Shown here piece by piece: positions 1 through 4,582 of a stretch of 5,866 bases of DNA. How positions within the stretch are numbered: the stretch's first letter is position 1; each line of letters opens with the position of its first letter. Position numbers and translations under genes: made by a program. The notes under the pieces are model-generated. The model was not told the DNA's origin, did no database searches, and saw only the letters and a list, made by a program, of their open reading frames with translations. Where the stretch lies: contig CAMDMO010000095.1 of NCBI GenBank assembly GCA_945902255.1, forward strand, positions 1 through 5,866. The letters run 5' to 3'. The stretch comes from Rickettsia typhi. GTDB lineage: Bacteria > Pseudomonadota > Alphaproteobacteria > Rickettsiales > UBA1997.

Positions 1-22
1 TATAATAATTAGTTCGGTATAG

Positions 23-337
23 TTAGTTAACTACCTTATCTAGCCAAGTAATTGCAGCTACTGCGGCACTTAGCATGAAGAATAATTTTAGAGTTAATTT
101 ATGTTCTAGGCTATCAACTTTTGCTTCAAGCTTATTAATTCTAACATCCAAATTTTGCTCAAGATTGTGCAAATCTTGCTTTGTTGCAAGTCCATCCAAA
201 GATTGAGTTTGGCTCTCTTTAATAGCTTCTGCAAGCTCATCAGAAACTTCTTGTTGTAATCCAGCTTTTTGTAATCTTTTGGAAAATTGGAGAGTATCAA
301 TAATGTAGAAAGGCATGGTGGTATATGTGGTAGTCAT
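23..337 (-). CDS. Small coiled-coil protein with C-terminal membrane anchor, DUF1640-like
   Basis: This is a 104-residue protein of unknown function. Residues 9-45 form a charged helical region (FYIIDTLQFSKRLQKAGL, then VSDELAEAIKES). Residues 50-83 begin with ATKQDL and continue as a heptad-like coiled coil rich in L, E and K. Residues 84-99 (LKLFFMLSAAVAAITWL) are hydrophobic enough for one membrane helix, followed by a short charged tail. This order (DTLxFxKxLxxAG, ATKxDL, coiled coil, terminal helix) is what I remember of the bacterial DUF1640/CCDC90-type proteins, which are frequent in alphaproteobacteria; no biochemical role is established for the small bacterial forms. The chosen start ATG is the most upstream; a second in-frame ATG at 314-316 (residue 8, MPFYIIDTL) fits the family start about as well. 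Neither has a Shine-Dalgarno sequence. It is transcribed away from the acetyltransferase gene. Coding status is fairly sure, family assignment moderately so. Confidence 0.72.
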   Translation of the reverse strand: MTTTYTTMPFYIIDTLQFSKRLQKAGLQQEVSDELAEAIKESQTQSLDGLATKQDLHNLEQNLDVRINKLEAKVDSLEHKLTLKLFFMLSAAVAAITWLDKVVN

Positions 338-421
338 AATTTGTAGTGTAAATTTGAATAATGGGTTAATTAAGGTTGAACCAATATCAATGTTTAATTT
401 TAAAAATCAACTTTATTTGAT
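338..421. promoter_or_regulatory. Divergent intergenic region with weak promoter and operator candidates
   Basis: These 84 bases separate the two divergent genes and must hold both promoters unless transcription enters from outside. On the plus strand TTGAAC (376-381) and TTTAAA (399-404) are spaced by 17 bases, a weak candidate for the acetyltransferase gene. An imperfect inverted repeat ATGGGTT (361-367) / AACCAAT (379-385), six of seven pairs with an 11-base spacer, lies beside it and could be an operator. The region is so AT-rich that such matches are expected by chance. No Shine-Dalgarno sequence is visible for either gene. Confidence 0.3.
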
Positions 422-976
422 ATGAAAACCAATTTTTTTGAAACCAAAAGATTAATTTTAAGACCATGGCTTGAATCAGATATAGAGCCATTTTATAAGA
501 TTAATCAAAATCCAAAAGTGATAGAATTTTTAGCTGGCGCAATGAGTTTAGAAGAGATAAAAAATTTTATTTCTGATGTAAATATTCATATAGAAAAGCG
601 TGGCTTTGGTCTTTGGGCTGTGGAGTTAAAAGAAAGCCATGAATTAATTGGTTTTACTGGATTAAAATATCAAGATTTTGCCGCGCACTTTACTCCATGC
701 ATAGAAATTGGATGGCGCTTAGATTCAAAATATTGGGGAAATGGATATGCCACGGAGGCAGCGAGTGAAGCTCTAAAAATTGGTTTTCAAAAATTTAATT
801 TAAAAGAAATAGTATCTTTTACGGTGCCGCAAAATTTGCGCTCACAAGCAGTGATGAAAAAGCTTGGAATGGAAAGAGATTTTAATGGTGATTTTAATCA
901 TTCAAAACTTCCGATAAATCACCATTTATCAAAACATATTTTATATAGAATTTCTGCAGCAAAAATGGCAGTTTGA
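422..976 (+). CDS. GNAT-family N-acetyltransferase, RimJ/RimL type
   Basis: This is a predicted acetyl-CoA-dependent N-acetyltransferase of 184 residues, normal for the Acetyltransf_3 (RimJ/RimL) branch. The N-terminus has the typical ETKRLILRPWLESDIEPF (residues 7-24). A strand-rich middle includes GFGLWAVELK (61-70) and ELIGFTGL (74-81). The acetyl-CoA motif region is IEIGWRLDSKYWGNGYATEA (94-113), where the WGNGYA segment forms the pyrophosphate-binding loop. The next conserved block is NLRSQAVMKKLGM (138-150), and the C-terminus HILYRIS is also typical. The substrate cannot be read from sequence: RimJ and RimL modify the N-termini of ribosomal proteins S5 and L7/L12, but most relatives with this architecture are uncharacterised and may act on small molecules or antibiotics. 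The ATG has no Shine-Dalgarno sequence. The gene stands alone, divergent from its left neighbour and 220 bases ahead of deaD. Confidence 0.9.
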   Translation: MKTNFFETKRLILRPWLESDIEPFYKINQNPKVIEFLAGAMSLEEIKNFISDVNIHIEKRGFGLWAVELKESHELIGFTGLKYQDFAAHFTPCIEIGWRLDSKYWGNGYATEAASEALKIGFQKFNLKEIVSFTVPQNLRSQAVMKKLGMERDFNGDFNHSKLPINHHLSKHILYRISAAKMAV

Positions 977-986
977 CTTTGAAAAT

Positions 987-993
987 AAAGGAG
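987..993 (+). promoter_or_regulatory. Strong Shine-Dalgarno-like AAAGGAG in the deaD leader
   Basis: AAAGGAG is the best Shine-Dalgarno match noted in the window, yet no long gene follows it. It precedes an ATG at 1003 with a 9-base spacing, which is suitable for initiation. An earlier ATG at 996 is only 2 bases away, too close. Because most long genes here lack such a site, its position ahead of a tiny reading frame stands out, although a chance purine run in AT-rich DNA is possible. Confidence 0.35.
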
Positions 994-1002
994 CTATGCT
1001 AT

Positions 1003-1038
1003 ATGAAGCCTATTTTTAAAATAGTGCTTTTACTATAG
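1003..1038 (+). CDS. Possible 11-codon leader peptide upstream of deaD
   Basis: ATG at 1003 opens the frame MKPIFKIVLLL followed by TAG. The peptide is basic at its start and hydrophobic at its end. The only support is the well-placed AAAGGAG at 987-993; a frame this short has no statistical coding signal. If translated, it could be a leader peptide coupling translation to deaD expression, or a small membrane peptide. Known precedent: in Escherichia coli a small ORF (yrbN) lies between nlpI and deaD, though I see no sequence relation. It may equally be fortuitous. Confidence 0.22.
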   Translation: MKPIFKIVLLL

Positions 1039-1093
1039 GGAAAAGCTAAGTGCCTCTAAAATCTTGTGAATTAAATCTAATAAAAGTCTGCTT

Positions 1094-1120
1094 TTGACAC
1101 TCTTTTTTTATGAGTGTAAT
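1094..1120 (+). promoter_or_regulatory. Candidate sigma70-type promoter for deaD
   Basis: A perfect TTGACA (1094-1099) is followed after 15 bases by TGTAAT (1115-1120), five of six bases of the -10 consensus. The spacing is shorter than the usual 16-18 bases, which weakens the call. Transcription would start near 1127, leaving about 70 bases of untranslated leader before the deaD ATG and placing the small upstream frame outside the transcript. A hexamer inverted repeat, ACACTC (1097-1102) / GAGTGT (1112-1117), lies inside this promoter. Confidence 0.4.
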
Positions 1121-1123
1121 CGT

Positions 1124-1148
1124 ATTTACTGTAAATGGTATTATTTAC
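1124..1148. promoter_or_regulatory. Palindrome and overlapping hairpin in the deaD leader
   Basis: ATTTAC-T-GTAAAT (1124-1136) is a perfect 13-bp palindrome immediately after the candidate -10 element, where an operator covering the transcription start would lie. Its right arm GTAAAT (1131-1136) also pairs perfectly with ATTTAC at 1143-1148 across a GGTATT loop, so the transcript could form a small hairpin. The arms are AT-rich and only six bases long, so either structure would be weak. Function is inferred only. Confidence 0.3.
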
Positions 1149-1196
1149 CTTGAAGTGTTGGTATGCGTGCAATCCCGCAACAAATAATTAAAAATA

Positions 1197-2894
1197 ATGA
1201 CAACTTTAACAAAATTTAAAGATCTTGGTTTATCTGAGATCATGATTGAATCTCTTCGTAAAAAAGGTTTTGAAGAGCCAACGCCAATTCAAGCAAAAAC
1301 AATTCCATTTTTATTGGAAAATAAAAAAGATCTTATTGGTAAGGCGCAAACCGGAACTGGTAAAACTGCAGCTTTCGGCATTCCATTGATTGAAAATATC
1401 GTGCCAGAATCTGGTAATGTGCAAGCAATAATTTTAGCACCAACTCGTGAATTGGCGATTCAAGTTTCTGAAGAACTAAGCTCTTTTGCTGAAGTTCAAA
1501 AAACTCGCATTGTTGCAATTTATGGTGGTCAGCCAATTGAGCGCCAAGTTTCTCGCTTGCAAAGAGGCGTTGATATTGTGGTTGGAACTCCTGGAAGAGT
1601 TTTGGATCACTTAAATCGCGGCACATTAAAACTAAATAAAGTTTCTTATATTATTTTAGATGAAGCTGATGAAATGCTTAACATGGGCTTTATTGATGAT
1701 ATTGAATCAATTTTAAAAGCTGCGCCAAAACAAAGAAGAACAGTATTATTTTCTGCAACAATGCCTGAACATATCGAGCGTTTAGCAAAAAAATATATGA
1801 ATGATTATGAAGTGATCTCAGTAATGTCTGATCGCACTAGTCGCGCTAATATTGAGCAAATTTATTTTGAAGTTTCTCAGTCTGATAAATTTGAAGCTCT
1901 TTTTAGAATTATCGATGTTGAATCTGCTTTTTATGGATTAGTTTTCTGTCGCACTAAAATTGATGCTGATGATATTGCTCATAAATTAATGAATCGCGGT
2001 TGTCGCGCTGAAGCTTTGCACGGCGATATTTCTCAAGGACAAAGAGAAAAAATCTTGCAAAAATTTAGAGATAAAAAAATTACCGTTCTAGTTGCAACCG
2101 ATGTTGCAGCGCGCGGAATTGACGTGGATAACCTAACTCACGTTATCAATTATTCTCTACCACAAGATCCAGAATCTTATGTTCATAGAATCGGTAGAAC
2201 TGGAAGGGCTGGCAAAAGCGGAACCGCAATAACTCTAATTACGCCTTCTGAATATCGTAAATTAACTACGATTCAAAAAATGGCTAATGCTAAAATTACC
2301 AAACAAACAGTTCCGAATGTTAAAGAAGTAATTGATAGCAAAAAACAACGTATCAAAAATGCGATTGCTGAAATTGTTGCCGCTGGTGATTTTGGTGGCT
2401 TAGAGCAGATTGCTGAAGAAATTCTTGCTACTCCTGAAGGCGTTAGCGCTTCTGATCCAAAAGTAATTCTTGCTGCTGTTTTAAAAATGGCCTTTAAAGA
2501 TGAGCTTAACGAAAGAAGTTATAGCGAAATCGGTGCTAATAAATTTGACAGAAAAGATCGCTCTTCTTCTTCATCGCGTGATCGCGACCGTCGTGACGAT
2601 GATCGTAGCGATTATAGACCTGGAAATGATAGAAAAGGTTATGTTGATCGCAAAGGAACTGCTCGTTTATTCATTGCTAAAGGTAAAAATGATGGAATGG
2701 ATCCAAGAAAATTGGTTGATTTTATTCAGAAAGAAACCGGTGTTGAGCAGCGCAAAATCGATGATGTAAGAATGTTTGAATCTTTCTCATTTTTTGCAGT
2801 TCCGTTTGAAGATGCGGAAAGAGTTCTTCACGCTTTTCATAAACAATCTGGCGGAAAAAGATCTTTGGTTTCTAGAGCAAAAGATAAGAATTAG
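1197..2894 (+). CDS. deaD: DEAD-box ATP-dependent RNA helicase, DeaD/CsdA type
   Basis: This enzyme unwinds short RNA duplexes using ATP. DeaD/CsdA acts in large-subunit assembly and cold-shock mRNA handling in the cytoplasm. All superfamily 2 DEAD-box motifs are intact: Q motif GFEEPTPIQ (24-32), motif I AQTGTGKT (50-57), Ia PTRELA (82-87), Ib TPGR (131-134), II DEAD (155-158), III SAT (186-188), V TDVAARGID (301-309) and VI HRIGRTGRAG (330-339). After a helical stretch to about 445 comes a low-complexity linker rich in D, R and S (about 450-485), then a DbpA/CsdA-type RRM-like RNA-binding domain (about 487-557, starting GTARLFIAKGKNDGM). That domain order separates it from RhlE and RhlB. 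DbpA shares the RNA-binding domain but is normally shorter, so DeaD is preferred. At 565 residues it is somewhat shorter than the E. coli protein (about 630). The ATG has no Shine-Dalgarno sequence. The gene is monocistronic, with its own leader and terminator. Confidence 0.93.
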   Translation: MTTLTKFKDLGLSEIMIESLRKKGFEEPTPIQAKTIPFLLENKKDLIGKAQTGTGKTAAFGIPLIENIVPESGNVQAIILAPTRELAIQVSEELSSFAEVQKTRIVAIYGGQPIERQVSRLQRGVDIVVGTPGRVLDHLNRGTLKLNKVSYIILDEADEMLNMGFIDDIESILKAAPKQRRTVLFSATMPEHIERLAKKYMNDYEVISVMSDRTSRANIEQIYFEVSQSDKFEALFRIIDVESAFYGLVFCRTKIDADDIAHKLMNRGCRAEALHGDISQGQREKILQKFRDKKITVLVATDVAARGIDVDNLTHVINYSLPQDPESYVHRIGRTGRAGKSGTAITLITPSEYRKLTTIQKMANAKITKQTVPNVKEVIDSKKQRIKNAIAEIVAAGDFGGLEQIAEEILATPEGVSASDPKVILAAVLKMAFKDELNERSYSEIGANKFDRKDRSSSSSRDRDRRDDDRSDYRPGNDRKGYVDRKGTARLFIAKGKNDGMDPRKLVDFIQKETGVEQRKIDDVRMFESFSFFAVPFEDAERVLHAFHKQSGGKRSLVSRAKDKN

Positions 2895-2909
2895 GACAAA
2901 GTAAAGGGC

Positions 2910-2928
2910 GCGCGGTTAAAAACCGCGC
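2910..2928 (+). other. GC-rich hairpin just after deaD
   Basis: GCGCGGTT (2910-2917) and AACCGCGC (2921-2928) pair perfectly across a three-base AAA loop, 15 bases after the deaD stop. The flanks can add pairs with a small bulge. It stands out in such AT-rich DNA. No T-run follows (the next bases are CTAGCAG), so it is not a standard intrinsic terminator; it could protect the mRNA 3' end or pause polymerase ahead of the terminator downstream. Confidence 0.55.
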
Positions 2929-2969
2929 CTAGCAGTAAGTGTGGGCGGTCTATAAATTATAAATAAAAT

Positions 2970-3005
2970 ACATCGAGCTTTTTTAAAAAGTTTCGGTGTT
3001 TTTTT
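2970..3005 (+). terminator. Rho-independent terminator of deaD
   Basis: ACATCGAG (2970-2977) pairs with TTTCGGTGT (2991-2999) through Watson-Crick and G-U pairs, and the stem continues inward through T-run/A-run pairing (about 2979-2990). Seven Ts (2999-3005) follow directly. It lies about 75 bases after the deaD stop and would end that transcript before the tRNA region. Confidence 0.75.
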
Positions 3006-3029
3006 ATAAAGAAAATTGCAAAAGTGGGC

Positions 3030-3064
3030 GGTAGAGAGATGGCGATCACGGCCGGAATCGAACC
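3030..3064. repeat. Diverged direct repeat of the tRNA-Lys 3' end (copy 1)
   Basis: This 35-bp segment matches 3121-3155 at 31 of 35 positions (differences at 3039, 3043, 3046 and 3053). Read on the minus strand it runs GGTTCGATTCC, CGTGATC, G, CCA, then TCTCTCTACC: the T-loop, T-stem 3' strand, acceptor 3' strand and CCA end of a tRNA plus ten downstream bases. The matching tRNA 5' part is missing: beyond the T-loop the sequence no longer resembles tRNA-Lys, and no partner for the acceptor strand is present. It is therefore a tRNA fragment, not a gene. Confidence 0.8.
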
Positions 3065-3120
3065 CTCGCATCTGAGAGCGGGCAGTGCAAATTATATTTT
3101 AGCTGGTTTCGAATTAAAGA

Positions 3121-3155
3121 GGTAGAGAGGTGGTGAGCACGGCTGGAATCGAACC
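3121..3155. repeat. Direct repeat at the tRNA-Lys 3' end (copy 2)
   Basis: This is the intact partner of the repeat at 3030-3064. It covers the last 25 bases of the tRNA-Lys gene, from the T-loop through CCA, plus ten bases beyond it. The two copies start 91 bases apart in the same orientation. Confidence 0.8.
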
Positions 3156-3206
3156 AGCGACAACCTCATTAAAAGTGAGGTGCTCTACCGACTGAGCTAC
3201 GTGCTC
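3131..3206 (-). tRNA. tRNA-Lys (anticodon TTT)
   Basis: The minus strand folds into a complete 76-base cloverleaf. The acceptor stem is GAGCACG / CGTGCTC with discriminator A and encoded CCA (3131-3133). The D-stem is GCTC / GAGC with loop AGTCGGTA. The anticodon stem CCTCA / TGAGG carries loop CTTTTAA, giving anticodon TTT for lysine. The variable loop is TTGTC, and the T-stem GCTGG / CCAGC has loop TTCGATT. All stems pair without mismatch. The gene points left towards the deaD terminator and has its own promoter candidate at 3231-3260. Confidence 0.97.
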
Positions 3207-3230
3207 AAAATTTTTGACAATTTTGAAAAA

Positions 3231-3260
3231 ATAATAAAACTTTGCACCTTTAATAGTCAA
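3231..3260 (-). promoter_or_regulatory. Promoter of tRNA-Lys
   Basis: Read on the minus strand, TTGACT (complement of 3255-3260) and TATTAT (complement of 3231-3236) each match five of six consensus bases with an 18-base spacer. Transcription would start near 3224, about 18 bases before the mature tRNA 5' end. This is a good match in both sequence and position. Confidence 0.6.
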
Positions 3261-3270
3261 AGAGTATTAT
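3242..3270 (+). promoter_or_regulatory. Candidate promoter of the kdsB-rimB-rimK-engB operon
   Basis: TTGCAC (3242-3247), a weak -35, is followed after 17 bases by TATTAT (3265-3270), a good -10. Transcription would begin near 3277, about 60 bases before the kdsB start. It overlaps the divergent tRNA-Lys promoter (3231-3260), so the two may exclude each other. A better -35 (TTGACA, 3214-3219) lies further upstream but has no -10 at the right distance. Confidence 0.4.
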
Positions 3271-3338
3271 ATCGAAGAGGCGCAACATTAGAAGGTTTAA
3301 ATTGTAAAAAGCAACAAATTTATTGGATAAATAATAAA

Positions 3339-4076
3339 ATGAGTAAAAAAATTTTAATCATAATCCCGGTTCGCCTAGCGTCGACTCGTTTGCCAAACAA
3401 ACCATTGGCTGATATTTGTGGAAAAACCATGGTGCAAAGAGTTTATGAACAGGCTAAAAAAGCTAATCTGGGCAAGGTAATAATTGCTTGCGATGGCGAA
3501 GAAATTGCTAAAGAGGCAAAAAAATTTGGCGCTGAGTTCGTAATTACCGATCCCAATTTACCTTCAGGAACCGATCGAATTTATGCCGCTTATCAACAAA
3601 TGATAGAAGAAAATTTTGATGTGATTGTTAATTTACAGGGCGATTTACCAAATATTGACCCAAATGTAATTATAGCCGCTGCAGAGGCCGCCTCAATAAA
3701 TGATTGTGATATTGCAACTGTGGCTTCAAAAATTAAAAATGAATCAGAAATTTATAACCCAAATGTAGTAAAAATTGCTATTGCTTTTAGAGAAAAAAAT
3801 CTGGGGCAAGCGCTTTATTTTTCGCGCTCAGCAATTCCTTATTCAAAAAATAATATGGGTGATTATTTTCATCATATTGGAATTTATGCTTATAAAAAAT
3901 CAGCTTTAGAGAAATTCGTAAAACTTGCGCCGTCAGATTTAGAGAAGCGCGAAAGCCTTGAGCAACTAAGAGCTTTAGAAAATAATATGAAAATTTTTGT
4001 AAAAGTTGTTGAAGCTCATCCGCTTTCAGTTGATACTAAAGAAGATTTAGAAATAGTAATAAATAGCATCTTATAA
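3339..4076 (+). CDS. kdsB: 3-deoxy-manno-octulosonate cytidylyltransferase (CMP-Kdo synthetase)
   Basis: KdsB couples CTP and Kdo to give CMP-Kdo, the activated sugar used for the inner core of lipopolysaccharide; it acts in the cytosol. The 245-residue length matches the family (E. coli 248). Visible motifs are the nucleotide-binding PVRLASTRLPNKPL (10-23), SGTDR (76-80), NLQGDLP (98-104) with the metal-binding Asp at 102, YFSRSAIPY (160-168), HIGIYAY (179-185), ESLEQLRAL (205-213) and the C-terminal VDTKEDLE (231-238), whose Asp is the second metal ligand. The ATG at 3339 is chosen because MSKKILIIIPVR is the family N-terminus; the frame stays open upstream to 3180, but that part lies antisense to tRNA-Lys and has no family similarity. 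There is no clear Shine-Dalgarno sequence. It is the first gene of a four-gene operon, and its TAA is in the same frame as the next gene. Confidence 0.95.
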   Translation: MSKKILIIIPVRLASTRLPNKPLADICGKTMVQRVYEQAKKANLGKVIIACDGEEIAKEAKKFGAEFVITDPNLPSGTDRIYAAYQQMIEENFDVIVNLQGDLPNIDPNVIIAAAEAASINDCDIATVASKIKNESEIYNPNVVKIAIAFREKNLGQALYFSRSAIPYSKNNMGDYFHHIGIYAYKKSALEKFVKLAPSDLEKRESLEQLRALENNMKIFVKVVEAHPLSVDTKEDLEIVINSIL

Positions 4077-4079
4077 AAA

Positions 4080-4580
4080 TTGAAAAAAGATCAATCAAAA
4101 ACTATCGGATGGAAAGAGTGGTTCAGCCTTAATTGCATTGGTTTGCCAGCAATAAAAGGCAAGATCGATACTGGTGCAAAAACCTCTGCTTTATATGCTT
4201 TTAATGTTGAAAATTTCTATATTGAAGATGTTGAATATGTAAAATTCGATGTTCATCCATTGCAAAAAAATAAAAAATTGGTCAGAAGTTGCGTTGCCAG
4301 AGTGATTGATCGCAGAATGGTTTCAGATTCTGGCGGCAGAAAAGAAAAAAGATTTGTAATTAAATCAGATTTAAAAATCGGTAAAACTAAAACTAGAATT
4401 GAGTTAACTCTGGCTAATCGTGATACCATGACCTTTCGCATGCTGCTTGGAAGAGATGCAATTAAGCAGGCAAAAATGATAGTTGACCCTTCAAAATCTT
4501 TTATGCAAGGTAAGGTGAAGAAAAGCGCAGTTTTAAAATTATATCGTGCAAGCAAAACCACAATTGATCCAAGGACATAA
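4080..4580 (+). CDS. rimB: RimB-like retropepsin-fold protease ('ATP-dependent zinc protease' family, PF05618)
   Basis: This 166-residue protein belongs to the family historically labelled putative ATP-dependent zinc protease. It has IGWKEWFSLNCIGLPAIKGK (9-28) leading into KIDTGAKTSALYA (28-40), then a strand-rich core and FRMLLGRDAI (119-128). DTGA (30-33) is the aspartic protease signature of retropepsin-like folds, and I see no zinc or ATP motif, so the old name is misleading. In pseudomonads the rimABK operon places RimB with the S6-glutamylating ligase RimK and links it to removal or control of the glutamate tail; the direct rimK neighbour here supports the same role. The only usable start is TTG at 4080, three bases after the kdsB stop and in the same frame, with no Shine-Dalgarno sequence, which suggests translational coupling. 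Family assignment is firm; the symbol rests on context. Confidence 0.85.
   Translation: MKKDQSKTIGWKEWFSLNCIGLPAIKGKIDTGAKTSALYAFNVENFYIEDVEYVKFDVHPLQKNKKLVRSCVARVIDRRMVSDSGGRKEKRFVIKSDLKIGKTKTRIELTLANRDTMTFRMLLGRDAIKQAKMIVDPSKSFMQGKVKKSAVLKLYRASKTTIDPRT
4571..4575 (+). promoter_or_regulatory. Shine-Dalgarno site of rimK
   Basis: AAGGA lies seven bases before the rimK ATG at 4583, within the last codons of rimB. It is one of the few clear ribosome-binding sites in the window and fixes the rimK start. Confidence 0.65.
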
Positions 4581-4582
4581 GT

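Noticed and set aside
1..22. TATAAT at positions 1-6 as a promoter -10
   Set aside because: No -35 can be seen because the window begins there, and no downstream plus-strand gene starts nearby.
973..1002. Promoter TTGACT plus TATGCT at the end of the acetyltransferase gene
   Set aside because: The -35 overlaps the stop codon and the -10 matches only four of six bases; such pairs arise easily in AT-rich DNA, and the TTGACA at 1094 is a better -35.
996..1019. Seven-codon frame MLYEAYF after AAAGGAG
   Set aside because: Only two bases separate the Shine-Dalgarno sequence from this ATG, too close for initiation; the ATG at 1003 is better placed.
1082..1095. AAAAG-TCTG-CTTTT hairpin as a terminator of the acetyltransferase gene
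   Set aside because: Only five mostly A-T pairs with no T-run after the stem (the next bases are GACACTC); too weak to be called.
1333..1626. Minus-strand 97-codon frame opposite deaD
   Set aside because: It lies antisense to the conserved motif I to Ib region of the helicase and resembles nothing.
2500..2769. Plus-strand 89-codon frame inside deaD
   Set aside because: It overlaps the helicase C-terminal region in another frame and shows no domain; it is a shadow of a well-supported gene.
3030..3120. A second complete tRNA gene on the minus strand
   Set aside because: Only the 3' end from the T-loop is tRNA-like. The T-stem 5' strand GAGGG mismatches CCGGC at two positions and no 5' partner (GATCACG) for the acceptor strand exists nearby.
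3180..3338. In-frame N-terminal extension of kdsB by 53 codons
   Set aside because: It begins inside the tRNA-Lys gene on the opposite strand, spans both promoter candidates and has no similarity to KdsB; the ATG at 3339 gives the family N-terminus.
4253..4561. Minus-strand 102-codon frame opposite rimB
   Set aside because: It is antisense to a conserved gene in an operon, with no recognisable domain or ribosome-binding site.
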